This document shows positions 17,799-26,988 of a DNA stretch of 64,000 nucleotides, piece after piece. The notes below the pieces were generated by a model. It did no database searches and was not told the DNA's origin. It saw nothing but the letters and a program-made list of their open reading frames with translations. The stretch covers positions 620,001-684,000 of the forward strand of contig NZ_SNYW01000006.1 of the NCBI RefSeq assembly GCF_004363235.1. The letters run 5' to 3'. The DNA comes from Dongia mobilis. GTDB taxonomy: Bacteria > Pseudomonadota > Alphaproteobacteria > Dongiales > Dongiaceae. Position 1 is the first letter of the stretch, and each line of letters starts with the position of its first letter. Made by a program: the position numbers and the translations under genes.

Positions 17799-18602
17799 TC
17801 AAAACAACGCGTCGTACAGGGCACCGTTCAGCTTGCTGGTGGCCGAGGTGCCGATCGCCGGCAGGTTGGCGATGAAGGAATAGCTGGAACTGAGGCTGCT
17901 GATCAACGCGTCGGTGCCGGCGCCCAGGCTGGTCGAAAAGCCGAACTGGTCCTGGTTGGGGTTATAGCCCTGTTCGATCGTGTCGTAATCGTTGACATAG
18001 GTGCCCTGGGTCAACTGGACCGCATACTGGATGTTGTTCTTCATGTTGGGATCGGCCCCGGGCATGCGCGACAGGCGCATGATGTAGTCGCCCTGCTTCA
18101 TTTCCAGCCTGCCTTCCCGCAGGACGGTGTAGCGGGCATAGGCGTCGCCGGCCTTGGGATCACTGTCGACCAGCAGCTGGCCGCTCGATTTGGAAAAGAC
18201 CTGGACGCGGAGCTGGTCCTTGTAGGTCGGGTCCGCGATCAGGGTGCCGAGCTTGGTTGCCGCCGTGGTGTTGATGCGAAACTTGAACACATCGACGGCG
18301 TCAGACTGCGACAGCGCGCTGAACAGGTTGAGGCGCGAATTGTTCTTCCGCAGCACGCCGATGTCGCGTGCCGTCATGTTGTTGTCAATCCGGACGTCGT
18401 AGCTGGTCTTCTCGAACTCCTGCACTTGGCCGGATTGGGACAGCTTGATCTGGTCGATGATCTCGGTGATCTCGTCCGTGATGCCGGACAGGTCCGGCCC
18501 GCTGGTCGTCGCCGCGTTATTCGCGCCCGAGGTGGTGTTGAACAGCGACGAGGTGTCGCTGGTCAGCAATCCGGTCGGGGCTGCGGTGATTGCGGTCGAC
18601 AT
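17799..18602 (-). CDS. Unrecognised protein of the flaF/flbT operon
   Basis: The 267-residue product is not a family I recognise. It has no signal peptide or membrane segment. The first ~50 residues are Ser/Thr/Ala-rich and disordered-looking. A helical part follows (ITDEITEIIDQIKLSQSGQV). Then comes a beta-rich part (about residues 100-200) with DVFKFRINTTAATKLGTLIA and a closing segment GRLEMKQGDYIMRLSRMPGA. That alternation weakly resembles a PPC-type beta-sandwich. The C-terminal 60 residues are Ser/Gly-rich. It lies 25 bp after flaF and overlaps the upstream side of the GT8-like gene, so a role with the flagellum is likely but undefined. Confidence 0.6.
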   Translation of the reverse strand: MSTAITAAPTGLLTSDTSSLFNTTSGANNAATTSGPDLSGITDEITEIIDQIKLSQSGQVQEFEKTSYDVRIDNNMTARDIGVLRKNNSRLNLFSALSQSDAVDVFKFRINTTAATKLGTLIADPTYKDQLRVQVFSKSSGQLLVDSDPKAGDAYARYTVLREGRLEMKQGDYIMRLSRMPGADPNMKNNIQYAVQLTQGTYVNDYDTIEQGYNPNQDQFGFSTSLGAGTDALISSLSSSYSFIANLPAIGTSATSKLNGALYDALF

Positions 18603-18627
18603 CGTCGGCTCTCCGGTTCAGTGGCCG

Positions 18628-19077
18628 TCAGGCGGTCACGTTCATGACGGGCCTGGCCTGGCTGCCCACCAAGGGGGCTTCCGTCGATCGCGGCGCCGCC
18701 GGTTGCGCGGAATCCGCCGGCGGGGTCATCGACAGGCCCTCGGCAATGGCGCGGTTGATATCGATGATCGGCTGGATCTTGCTGCCGTCGAGATCGGCCA
18801 GGCGCTGCATGATGTGGCGATCCATCAGGACCGACAGGGCGAGGACGTTGTCCCTGATTTCCTTGGGCAATTCGTTGCCGGGGTCGATCAGCGAGGCCTG
18901 GAAGATCGACCAGAGCCGCTGATTGAGAATGAGGGCCGCGCGCAGGCTCTCGCCGGCGTCATCGATGATCCGCGCGGCCGCCATCAGGCGGCGCGACGCC
19001 TCGGCCAGCGCCCAGGCCTCGGTGCTGCGCGGGTCCATATCCTTCGGCTGACTGGCGTAACCGACCGCTGCCTTCAT
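18628..19077 (-). CDS. flaF: Flagellar biosynthesis regulator FlaF
   Basis: FlaF works with FlbT in alphaproteobacteria to couple flagellin synthesis to assembly; in Caulobacter it is needed for flagellin export. The 149-residue product has the FlaF core TEAWALAEASRRLMAAARII and ALILNQRLWSIFQASLIDPG, followed by NELPKEIRDNVLALSVLMDR. A Pro/Ala-rich tail of about 30 residues is extra. It is located 72 bp after flbT, with a hairpin between them. Confidence 0.93.
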   Translation of the reverse strand: MKAAVGYASQPKDMDPRSTEAWALAEASRRLMAAARIIDDAGESLRAALILNQRLWSIFQASLIDPGNELPKEIRDNVLALSVLMDRHIMQRLADLDGSKIQPIIDINRAIAEGLSMTPPADSAQPAAPRSTEAPLVGSQARPVMNVTA

Positions 19078-19102
19078 TCTTGTTCCCTCCGGGGGTTGCT
19101 CC

Positions 19103-19121
19103 GGCCGGATCTGATCCGGCC
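19103..19121. other. Hairpin between flbT and flaF
   Basis: An inverted repeat GGCCGGAT / ATCCGGCC around a CTG loop in the 72-bp flbT-flaF spacer. There is no T-tract, so it does not look like a simple terminator. It could be an mRNA processing or stability element. FlbT acts post-transcriptionally on flagellin mRNA in Caulobacter, so an RNA role is conceivable but unproven. Confidence 0.45.
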
Positions 19122-19149
19122 AGCGACCCGCTTATCCCTAGAAACTCGT

Positions 19150-19506
19150 CTAGAAGAGCTTCGCCGTCGCTTTGAGGGCCCGGTAATAGTCCCCAGAATG
19201 CACTAACCGTGCCACCTCGGTGAGCTCGGTCAGGGAATCCGGCCGGTGACGCATGGTTTCCGCCAGGATGATCTCGAATTTCTCAAGATTTCCAGGCGCA
19301 TCTTCCGGGAAGAGGTAGATCAACTGAATGATCAGATAGAGCTTCTTCTCGATCGTATCGGCCTTTTCTTCCTTCATGACCTCGCGGCCGCGCAGGAAAT
19401 TGGCCTTGTTGAAGAGATAGAAACTTCCTGGTTCCTCGCCCCGTCCGATGACGGCACCGTTAACAATTACCTTTTCCCCGGGTCGCAGGGTGAACTTGAG
19501 TGGCAA
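19150..19506 (-). CDS. flbT: Flagellin translation regulator FlbT
   Basis: FlbT represses flagellin expression by binding the 5' leader of flagellin mRNA in Caulobacter when hook assembly is blocked. The 118-residue product is typical. It starts MPLKFTLRPGEKVIVNGAVI, then NFLRGREVMKEEKADTIEKK and LYLIIQLIYLFPEDAPGNLE. It is downstream of flagellin 1 on the same strand and upstream of flaF. Confidence 0.97.
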   Translation of the reverse strand: MPLKFTLRPGEKVIVNGAVIGRGEEPGSFYLFNKANFLRGREVMKEEKADTIEKKLYLIIQLIYLFPEDAPGNLEKFEIILAETMRHRPDSLTELTEVARLVHSGDYYRALKATAKLF

Positions 19507-19633
19507 GACAGGCCTCCGGCATTTCTGGCACCTAGCCTGTCACCCCTTTGGTCGTTCTCCTGAAACCCATCGAACGCCACGACGCTCTTCGATGATACCT
19601 CAGTCGGCAGCCATCAGGCTGCCTGGGGGGAGA

Positions 19634-19661
19634 CGGGCAGCGGCGACGCCGCCGCTGCCCG
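19634..19661. terminator. Stable hairpin downstream of flagellin 1
   Basis: A 12-bp GC-rich stem with a 4-base loop (ACGC), 22 bp past the flagellin stop. On the minus strand no clear U-tract follows, so it may be a transcript 3'-end stabiliser or a weak terminator rather than a canonical one. Confidence 0.55.
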
Positions 19662-19682
19662 ATCCTACCCAACCACCGGCGG

Positions 19683-21929
19683 TTAGAACAACCGCAGGAT
19701 GGCCTGCTGCGCCTGGTTGGCCAGAGAAAGCGAGATCGTACCCAACTGCTGCCTGGTCTGCAGCGTCAGGATGTTCGCGCCCTCTTCGTTCTGGTCAGCC
19801 GCGGTCAGCTTGTTGGCACCCTCAATCAGCACGTTCGAGAACTCCGCGGTATAGGTTTCTCGAGTCTGGATGATGTTGAGGTTGGTACTGAGGTTCGACG
19901 ATGCGGCACGCAGTGTCAGCTTTGCAGCATCCAACTGCCTGATCGCATTGTCGATGTCAGCCCGGTCGTTCCAGCCGTTCTGGGCGAAGTCGAGCTTCAA
20001 TCCCTGACCGTTGGTCTGAACGTTCTGACTGATCACCGTGACGTTGCTGGTGTTGTTCTCGTTGAGCTGCACCTGCAGGTTGTTGGCGTCACTGGCATCG
20101 GTCACCTGCTGGGTCTTGATGGTGGCCGTATCGCCGGTATTGGCTTTGCGGACATCGAACAAGACTTCGCGTTCGGCGGTGAATTCGCCGCGGACCTTGT
20201 AGTTGATCTCCTGCCCGGTTTCGACGAGTGTCGTCGCCGAAAGCGAGAAGGCAAAGACCGCGCCGCTGTTCAGGCCGCCCTGGACGCTGAAGGTCAGCGT
20301 GGACGCCGCCGCCAGCGAGAAGCCGGACAGCGTGATGGTCACCGACGCCGTACCGCCGAACTCGTCGGTGTACTGGAAGGTGGCCGAGGTCGAGGTCAGG
20401 TCGGTGACGGCGATGTTGATGCTGGTCACCGTATTGTCGGTAAAGCTGCTGGCGCTCGTGATGCCGATGAGGCCAACATTGATACCGTTGGTTTCGATCG
20501 TGTTGCTGACTTCGGTCAGGTCGGCCGAGGCAGCGGAGGCCACGAACTTCAGCTCGCTGACGTTGAACGCCACCGACGCTTCCGCATCACCCGAGATCAG
20601 GCCGGCGAAGGCGAATTCGCGGCTGGTCTGGCCGACGCTGAAGGCGAGCGACACGGAGGTGCCCGATTCGGTGTCGGTTGCGGTGATGTTGAACTGCGTG
20701 AAGTTGCCGGTCTCGTAGTCGAACGAGGTGCCGACCACGGCAAAGGAAACCGTGGTATTGGCCGAGACCGTCGAAACGCTCGCCACCTTGATTTCGCTGA
20801 TGGCGGTCGCACCGGTACCATAGGCGAGGCCGACCTTGGCGTCGTACTTCGACGATTGCAGCAGGGCGCGCTCGTCGACGGAGACACGGGCCGTGCCGGA
20901 ATCGAACGCGAACGCGTTCTCGCCATTGGCCAGCTTGCTCTGGCCCAGAAGGTTGAGGCCATCACGGGTGATGACTTCGCCGTTCTGGTTGGTCACGATC
21001 AGCTGCAGATCGACGTTCTTCTCGATCACCGAGGTGCCGACGCCGGCGGTATCCGGCACGTCCTCGATGGCGTCGAAATCGACGTCGAAGCTGACATTGG
21101 TGCCCGTGGTGAAGCTGTGCGCGAAGCGCAGCGTGACACCATTGGACTGGGCGATCTGCCAATCCAGCGACGTGAAGGTCTGGGTGACCGTCTCGTTGCC
21201 TTCGGTGACCGTGAAGGTCTTGTCCTTGCCCTGGCCGCCCGTCAGCTTGATCGAAACCGAATCGTAGTTGAAGCGGGTGGTCGAAGCAAAGCCGCTGATC
21301 TCGAGGTTCGAGATGCCGCGGTCGGTCTGCGCGCGGGCGATGTCCGCGGTCGAGCCGGAGACGGTGCCCTCGCCGGTGACCGAGATCTTGTACTCGTCCG
21401 CCGAGACGACGTTGGTGACGCGGGCGCCACCGATGCCGGGCAGGGCGTTGACCAAGGCCTTCGAGGAAGCCGTGGCGTCGAGCGACAGACCGGAACCGAC
21501 CAGCAGGTTCTTGCCCTGGTAGCCCGAATCGGCCGCGAGGCGGTCGATCTGGCGCAGCAGCGAGTTGTACTGGTTGGCAAGGTTGTTGCGCAGTGCGACG
21601 GACGAAGCGTCGGTGCCCAACGAGCCGAGAGCCTGGGTGGTCAGACCGCGGGCCTGTTCAACCAGTTCCTCGATCTTGGTGATGCCGGTATCGGCAGACT
21701 TGATCGTGCTGATCGCCTGGCCGAGGCCGTCCTTGAGGCCGTTCAGATCGCCCGCGCGCTGGGTCAGGCCCTTGGCGGCAAAGAAGCTTGCCGGGCCGTC
21801 GAGTGCGCTGTTGATCTTGTTGCCGGTCGCCAGGCGGAGCTGGGTGCGCTCCAGGCTGACGGTGGTCTGTTGCAGCAGCAGGAGGTTGCTGCGGATGCCA
21901 GCGGTAAGCTGGACGTCGTTGGTTGCCAT
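19683..21929 (-). CDS. fliC: Giant flagellin (first copy)
   Basis: Filament subunit of 748 residues, against a usual 270-500. The polymerising ends are intact: LTAGIRSNLLLLQQTTVSLE with RLATGNKINSALDGPASFFA at the N-terminus, and ADQNEEGANILTLQTRQQLG with SLANQAQQAILRLF at the C-terminus. The central region (about residues 180-600) is Ser/Thr/Val-rich beta sequence, with TEGNETVTQTFTSLDW and DEFGGTASVTITLSGFSLAA; this would be the surface-exposed D2/D3 part. The start ATG at 21929 has AGGGAG upstream, and a sigma-54-type promoter lies at 22012-22027. Its closest relative in the window is the second flagellin. Confidence 0.96.
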   Translation of the reverse strand: MATNDVQLTAGIRSNLLLLQQTTVSLERTQLRLATGNKINSALDGPASFFAAKGLTQRAGDLNGLKDGLGQAISTIKSADTGITKIEELVEQARGLTTQALGSLGTDASSVALRNNLANQYNSLLRQIDRLAADSGYQGKNLLVGSGLSLDATASSKALVNALPGIGGARVTNVVSADEYKISVTGEGTVSGSTADIARAQTDRGISNLEISGFASTTRFNYDSVSIKLTGGQGKDKTFTVTEGNETVTQTFTSLDWQIAQSNGVTLRFAHSFTTGTNVSFDVDFDAIEDVPDTAGVGTSVIEKNVDLQLIVTNQNGEVITRDGLNLLGQSKLANGENAFAFDSGTARVSVDERALLQSSKYDAKVGLAYGTGATAISEIKVASVSTVSANTTVSFAVVGTSFDYETGNFTQFNITATDTESGTSVSLAFSVGQTSREFAFAGLISGDAEASVAFNVSELKFVASAASADLTEVSNTIETNGINVGLIGITSASSFTDNTVTSINIAVTDLTSTSATFQYTDEFGGTASVTITLSGFSLAAASTLTFSVQGGLNSGAVFAFSLSATTLVETGQEINYKVRGEFTAEREVLFDVRKANTGDTATIKTQQVTDASDANNLQVQLNENNTSNVTVISQNVQTNGQGLKLDFAQNGWNDRADIDNAIRQLDAAKLTLRAASSNLSTNLNIIQTRETYTAEFSNVLIEGANKLTAADQNEEGANILTLQTRQQLGTISLSLANQAQQAILRLF

Positions 21930-22011
21930 GAAATTGCTCCCTTTGGAGGCAAATTGCGCTGAAACTTTGTTTCAACGGCCGCAAGCGGAATGCGGGCGGC
22001 TGGATCTAGGA

Positions 22012-22027
22012 AGCAATTTCCCTGCCA
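22012..22027 (-). promoter_or_regulatory. Sigma-54-type promoter of flagellin 1
   Basis: Minus strand TGGCAGG-GAAA-TTGCT retains the invariant GG and GC with correct spacing. It is 83 bp upstream of the flagellin start, leaving an untranslated leader of roughly 70 bases, a possible FlbT target. Confidence 0.7.
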
Positions 22028-22272
22028 GATGGAAAATTCTGCCGAATTCCCGGTATTTGGCGGTTTTTCGGGGGCCAATCCGGCGCTGGCTGGGCAATTG
22101 TTGCCGGGCACGGCAAGAATTGCCTAGGCAAGATCGATCAGGGGGAAAATCCTGCCGATTCTTCAATGACTTAGGATTAACAAAATGTTAATTTTGCCGA
22201 TCTAGACCGGATCCGGCTGGTACAGGATGTGCATGAGGGGTGCAGATTATGCCTGGGCAGGAGCGAAGTGTC
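22028..22272. other. Divergent regulatory region between flagellin 1 and the TPR-glycosyltransferase gene
   Basis: With the promoter at 22012-22027 and the flagellin leader this forms a 343-bp gap between start codons. It contains the perfect CtrA-type box at 22177-22191 and no convincing gene. GGCACG followed by TTGC occurs near 22115-22130 but with the wrong spacing for a sigma-54 promoter. Confidence 0.6.
22177..22191. promoter_or_regulatory. CtrA-type box upstream of the TPR-glycosyltransferase gene
   Basis: Perfect TTAA-N7-TTAA with spacer CAAAATG, 81 bp upstream of the preferred start at 22273. That distance matches the CtrA boxes in front of flgB, cheY and the fliO/fliP operon. Confidence 0.7.
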
Positions 22273-25200
22273 ATGGATGCGATGCTGGACATCATCGATT
22301 TTACCGGCCAGGGAGTGGCCGGCGGCAAGACGGGTGCCCTCGCGCGTCCGGTCCAGCCAGTTGCGGCGGCGCCGAAACCGGCTCCGGCGCTGAGCCGCGA
22401 GGCGCAGGCCAGGGTCCAGAAACTGCTGCAGGATTCGGCCCAGTACCATCGCCAGGGAAAGCTGGCCAAGGTACGCCAGGCACTCGAGCAAGTGCTTGAA
22501 ATCGAACCGGAAAACGATACCGCGCTGTTCAATCTGGGGATCATCTATCGCGACGAGAAGGAGACCGCCAAGGCGGAACTGACCCTGCGCCGGGCGATCA
22601 AGTCCAATCCCGAGCGGATCGAGGCCTATCACGCGCTGGGCGACCTGCTGTTCAATGCCAAGCACGCGCTGACGGCGGTCAAGGCCTATGAATCCGGCCT
22701 CGAGCGCGCGCCGAACCATCTCAAGATCCTGATCAACCTGCTGCGCGCCCGCGTCGCCTTGCGCCAGTTCAGGGAGATCGAGGCGCTCAGCCGCCGCATC
22801 CTGGCGATCGAACCCGACGAGGCGGACATTCTCTGCTATCTGGCGCTGGCCATCCTGCGCCAGGAAAAGAGCCTGTCGGAGGCCCTGCAACTGGTCGACA
22901 AGGCGATCGGGCTGGATCCCAATCATGTGCGCTCGATGGTCGTCAAGGAACGGATCGCTGCGGCGATCCCTGACCCTGCCATGCAGAAGGCGGCGCAGGA
23001 CTGGCTGATGGAACGGGCCAGGACGGGCGACATCACCGATATTCGCGACATGAAGGAATTGTACAACTGGGCCGACGCCGTCAAGGAATGCGCGCCCTAT
23101 ATTCACGAATACCTGCAGCGCCACCCGGATGATTCCGAGGCCGAGAGTGCGCTGATGCATACCATCATCGCCGATGGCGACTTCGAAGAAGCGCACCGCA
23201 TGATCGAAAAGCTGGCGGCGCAGTTTCCGGACAAGCCGCAGCTCGAGATGTCGCGCTGTCTCAATCTGTTCCGGCTCGGCCGCTTCGAAGACGCCATGGC
23301 CAAGATGGAGTGCCGCTGGGCCCGCGACCAGGCCGGCGCCAAGCTGGATTTTCCCTGCCCCGACTGGAAGGGGGAGGATGTCCGGGACGGCAAGCTGGTG
23401 ATCTATGCCGAACAGGGTGTCGGCGACCACATCATGTATGCCGGGCACATGATCCCGGTGCGCGAGCGGGCCAATCACATCGTGTTCGAGGTGACGTCGC
23501 GCCAGACCACCCTGTTCCAGCGCAGTTTCCCCGATTTCGAGATCATCGACCGGGTCAACCTGCCGCCGAACTGGCGCAAGGGCGACGTCAAGGCGAAGGT
23601 GGCGGCCGGCGATCTCGCCTATGTCATGGGCGAGGATTACCGCGACCTGCCGGGCCGCGCCGGCTTCCTTATTCCGCATCCCGGCCTGCTGCAGCGGTTG
23701 CGCAAGAAGTACCAGGCGCAGTTCCCGGGCAAGATCCTGGTCGGAATTTCGTGGCGCTCGGGCAATCGCGACAGTTCTGCCGTCAGGTCGCTGGAGCTCG
23801 AGAACTGGCTGCCGATCCTGAAGAATCCCAATTGCGGCTTCGTCAGCCTGCAATACGGCGATGTCGCGCGCGACATCGAGGACCTGAAGTCCGAATTCGG
23901 CATCGAGGTCCTGCACGACCAGAGCGTCGATGCGATGGGCAACATGGACCCGTTCACCGCCCAGGTGGCGGCGATGGACATCGTCATCTCGGTCGACAAC
24001 AGCACGGTGCATTATGCCGCCGGTCTCGGCAAGCCGGTCTGGGCCATGCTGCCGATCAATTCCGACTGGCGCTGGCTGACCGAGGGCGACAAGTCGATCT
24101 GGTACGATTCCCTGCGCCTGCTCCGGCAGCACAGGGGCGATACCTGGGAAGGCCTAGTCGAGAATGTCGGCAGCATGGTCGCCGGCCTCGATGCCGGCGA
24201 ATTGCAGGCCGCCCATATCGCCATGCTGCGGCGCTGCGCCGAGACGCTGCAGCGCTTTGGGCGCACTTCCGAGAACGAGGATTACTGCAGGATGCTGCTG
24301 GCCGAGGACGCCTGCAAGGATGTCGCCCTGCACGGCATCGCCCAGGCGGCCATGAAGGTGGGCAAGGCCGAGGACGCCGTCGCCATCCTCGCCCGGGCGA
24401 TCGAACTGGCGCCGGATCGCGCGGAACTGCGGGCGGAATTGGCCGTGGCGCTGAATGCCGCCGGCGAGCATGAGCGCGCCGAGCGGCTGGCGCGCGACAC
24501 GCTCCGCCAGTTCGGCGACAGCGAAGCGGCGCTGATTGCGATGGGGCGCGTACTCATGCGCCTGGAGCGTTTCGACGAGGCGAGCGATTTCTTCGCGCGC
24601 GTCCTGCGCATGAAACCCAATCACGTTCAAAGCCGCGTCAACCTGGCCAAGCTGCTGGGAGCCCAGGGCGAATGGGATCTGGCGCGCAGCAACTATGCCA
24701 AGGCGCTGGCCTTTGCCCCCACCTCGGCGGTGGCTCATGTCGGGGCCGCTGAGGCAGCTCTGCGCCAGCGCGACTGGAAAACCGGCTGGCAGCATTTCGG
24801 CTGGCGCTTCGGCGTCGCCCCGGGGCGGCTGCCGCGCCACCTGGAGACCATCGATCCGAAGAACTATCCGCCGGAATGGAACGGCGCCCATCTCAAGCGC
24901 AAGCGCATATTCCTGCGCGCCGAGCGCTCGATGAGCGAGCAATTGCTGTTTGCGCCGCTGCTGAACCAGGCGATGGCCGAAGCGCGCTACATCCTCGCCG
25001 AATGCCATCCCAACCTGTTGCCGCTGTTGCGGACGCTCTTTCCCAAGATCGATTTCGTCCCCCAGGAGACGCTGCAGCCCAAGGATATCGTCGAGAAGCG
25101 CATCCAGATCCAGACCAGTCTCGGCGATCTTGCCGCGCGCTACCGCGCATCGGCGGCCGATTTCGCGTCCAGCGAGAATTTCCGCCTGCCGGTCGACCCT

Positions 25201-25686
25201 GGCCTGGCGCGGCAGTTCGAAACCGAGTATCGCGAGGTCATGCCGGGCCGCCGCCTGATCGGCCTCAGCTGGCGCGGCGGCGACGGCGCGCTGAAGGCCG
25301 CATTGACCGACTGGCTGGGCCTGTTCGATGCCGAGGACGTGGCGGTCGTGGCCTTGCAGCACAGCCCGCGCCAGGCTGAACTCGATGCGCTGGCGGCAAC
25401 CGGGCGCAACATGATCATCGACCCGCGCGGGGCCGAAAGCCTGGCGTCGGCGGCGGCCCAGATTGCGGCCCTCGATGCGGTGATCGCGGTCAATGACGTC
25501 ACCGCCCATCTGGCGGCCCATCTCGGCAAGCGGGTGGTCAAGCCCGTGTCGCGGGTCGACCATTGGTGCTGGGGGGCTCCGGAGACGCCGCAACTGTGGT
25601 ACAAGAACGTCACCACGATCTGCCAGCAGACCGGCGGCGACGATACCATCGCGCGGGCCGTGCGCGCCGCCATCGGCCAGGCCTAG
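22273..25686 (+). CDS. Double TPR-glycosyltransferase protein, probable flagellin glycosyltransferase (FlmG-like)
   Basis: The ATG at 22273 (AGGAG upstream) gives 1137 residues; a GTG at 22240 is less likely. The order is TPR repeats (about 45-230), a glycosyltransferase-B-like domain (about 375-630) with EQGVGDHIMYAGHMIPVRER and SVDNSTVHYAAGLGKPVWAM, a second TPR block (about 680-840), then a second transferase-like domain (about 870-1137). In the second domain the glycine-rich EQGVGDHIMYA motif is replaced by AERSMSEQLLFA, so it is probably degenerate. Caulobacter FlmG is a TPR plus glycosyltransferase protein that sugars flagellin. Placement between two flagellin genes and the CtrA box support that role here. 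Acceptor and donor are unproven. Confidence 0.75.
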   Translation: MDAMLDIIDFTGQGVAGGKTGALARPVQPVAAAPKPAPALSREAQARVQKLLQDSAQYHRQGKLAKVRQALEQVLEIEPENDTALFNLGIIYRDEKETAKAELTLRRAIKSNPERIEAYHALGDLLFNAKHALTAVKAYESGLERAPNHLKILINLLRARVALRQFREIEALSRRILAIEPDEADILCYLALAILRQEKSLSEALQLVDKAIGLDPNHVRSMVVKERIAAAIPDPAMQKAAQDWLMERARTGDITDIRDMKELYNWADAVKECAPYIHEYLQRHPDDSEAESALMHTIIADGDFEEAHRMIEKLAAQFPDKPQLEMSRCLNLFRLGRFEDAMAKMECRWARDQAGAKLDFPCPDWKGEDVRDGKLVIYAEQGVGDHIMYAGHMIPVRERANHIVFEVTSRQTTLFQRSFPDFEIIDRVNLPPNWRKGDVKAKVAAGDLAYVMGEDYRDLPGRAGFLIPHPGLLQRLRKKYQAQFPGKILVGISWRSGNRDSSAVRSLELENWLPILKNPNCGFVSLQYGDVARDIEDLKSEFGIEVLHDQSVDAMGNMDPFTAQVAAMDIVISVDNSTVHYAAGLGKPVWAMLPINSDWRWLTEGDKSIWYDSLRLLRQHRGDTWEGLVENVGSMVAGLDAGELQAAHIAMLRRCAETLQRFGRTSENEDYCRMLLAEDACKDVALHGIAQAAMKVGKAEDAVAILARAIELAPDRAELRAELAVALNAAGEHERAERLARDTLRQFGDSEAALIAMGRVLMRLERFDEASDFFARVLRMKPNHVQSRVNLAKLLGAQGEWDLARSNYAKALAFAPTSAVAHVGAAEAALRQRDWKTGWQHFGWRFGVAPGRLPRHLETIDPKNYPPEWNGAHLKRKRIFLRAERSMSEQLLFAPLLNQAMAEARYILAECHPNLLPLLRTLFPKIDFVPQETLQPKDIVEKRIQIQTSLGDLAARYRASAADFASSENFRLPVDPGLARQFETEYREVMPGRRLIGLSWRGGDGALKAALTDWLGLFDAEDVAVVALQHSPRQAELDALAATGRNMIIDPRGAESLASAAAQIAALDAVIAVNDVTAHLAAHLGKRVVKPVSRVDHWCWGAPETPQLWYKNVTTICQQTGGDDTIARAVRAAIGQA

Positions 25687-25771
25687 GTGGTGACCAGCCG
25701 GGACACGTCACGGGCGGGGTCGGTTGCGCTCTGGCGCCGGCGCAAATTCGTGGGAGCTGAGGTAGGGTGAC

Positions 25772-26914
25772 ATGAATCGCAAATCCCGCCGCACCGCGGC
25801 GAAACACCTGCGGACCGCCGATACCAGGCGCGCCGATGCGGCGACCTCCCAGGTCCTGATCGACCAGGCGGTGGCGGCCGCCCAGTCCGGCCGCTGGCAG
25901 GAGGCCGAGAAGGTCCTCCGCTATCTGCTCTCGGTCGATCCCGACAATGCCGAGGCGCTCCACATGATGGGGATGGCCCTGGGCAGCACGGGCCGCGCCA
26001 CGGAGGGCATCGACATGCTCCGCCGTGCGACCGAACTGAAGCCCTCGGAGGCGCTCTACTGGCAAAATCTTGCGGCCTGCCTCTTGGGTGCCGAACAGCC
26101 GCACAAGGCGGCCGAGGCAGCGCGGCATGCGGTCACGCTGGAGCCGGGCTACGTCGCCGCCTGGAGTCGTCTGGGTGACGCGCTGGCGGAGACCCAGGAT
26201 TTCAACGGCGCCTGCGGCGCCTATGAGCGCGTGCAGGCGCTGGCCGGACAGGAACTTGGCAACCTGAAGCGGATCGCCAATTGCCAGATGAATCTCGGCA
26301 GGCTCGACATTGCCGAAGCGACGTTGAAGAGCGCCGATGCCATGGCGCCGGATGACCCCGAGATCCTCGCCAATCTTGGCGCCGTCTTGGTCGCGCGCAG
26401 CAATTATGTCGACGCCGTCGAAGTACTGGCGAAGGCGGTCGAGCATGACAGCAAGAAATTTACCGTCGTCTATCATTACGCCCGGGCCCTGGCCGGTGCC
26501 GGCAAGGCGGAACCCGCCCTGCTCTGGGCGCGCAAGGCGACGGCACTCGAACACCGCTCGCTCAATGCCTGGGTGCTGCTCGGCAAGCTCGCGCTCGATC
26601 TCGGGCATCTCGCCGAAGCCGAAGTTGCCGCCCGGCGCGCGACGCAGCTGGGGCCCGACACCAGTGAAGCGAGGCAGCTGAACCAGCGGCTGAAAGGCGT
26701 CGCGCCGGCGACCAAGCAGACCCCGGCCTACATGGATTTCCACCTGGGCGATCCGGATGCAGTCGCGCCGGTTCCGGGCGTGCCGCTCAATGTCACCTTC
26801 ACCGACGCGCCGGTTCAGAAAGTTCCGTCTCCGAAGGATCCGATGAAAAAGGACGACGCGAAAGCGCCCGCACCTGACGGCACTTTCGATTTCACCATCC
26901 TGAAAATCGACTGA
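25772..26914 (+). CDS. TPR-repeat protein between the flagellin genes
   Basis: The 380-residue soluble protein starts MNRKSRRTAAKHLRTADTRR, a basic leader common in TPR glycosylation proteins. About seven TPR units follow (residues 25-310), for example WQEAEKVLRYLLSVDPDNAE and LDIAEATLKSADAMAPDDPE. A Pro/Lys/Asp-rich tail (about 310-380) ends in GTFDFTILKID. No catalytic domain is visible. It lies 85 bp after the TPR-glycosyltransferase gene on the same strand and may act as adaptor for flagellin or the transferase. Inferred from neighbours only. Confidence 0.65.
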   Translation: MNRKSRRTAAKHLRTADTRRADAATSQVLIDQAVAAAQSGRWQEAEKVLRYLLSVDPDNAEALHMMGMALGSTGRATEGIDMLRRATELKPSEALYWQNLAACLLGAEQPHKAAEAARHAVTLEPGYVAAWSRLGDALAETQDFNGACGAYERVQALAGQELGNLKRIANCQMNLGRLDIAEATLKSADAMAPDDPEILANLGAVLVARSNYVDAVEVLAKAVEHDSKKFTVVYHYARALAGAGKAEPALLWARKATALEHRSLNAWVLLGKLALDLGHLAEAEVAARRATQLGPDTSEARQLNQRLKGVAPATKQTPAYMDFHLGDPDAVAPVPGVPLNVTFTDAPVQKVPSPKDPMKKDDAKAPAPDGTFDFTILKID

Positions 26915-26936
26915 GCTTCTGCCGGCAGGAATGGAA

Positions 26937-26966
26937 GCGGCCGCCCAGGGATCCCTGGGCGGCCGC
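26937..26966. repeat. Perfect 30-bp palindrome between convergent genes
   Basis: Perfect 15-bp inverted repeat arms with no loop (centre GGATCC; arms contain GCGGCCGC). It lies 23 bp after the TPR gene stop. It could act as a terminator-like cruciform or hairpin for the plus-strand TPR gene, although no T-tract follows. Confidence 0.65.
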
Positions 26967-26988
26967 CTGCCGTTCGGCGCAACAGAAA

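Noticed and set aside
22108-22130. GGCACG followed by TTGC upstream of the TPR-glycosyltransferase gene as a sigma-54 promoter
   Set aside because: The spacing between the two halves is three bases too long; the CtrA box at 22177 explains the region better.
22177-24132. A 651-codon open frame on the minus strand
   Set aside because: It is antisense to the TPR-glycosyltransferase gene, whose product has clear family motifs. The antisense product is low-quality sequence (His/Gln/Asp/Arg-rich) with no domain; long shadow frames are expected at this GC content.
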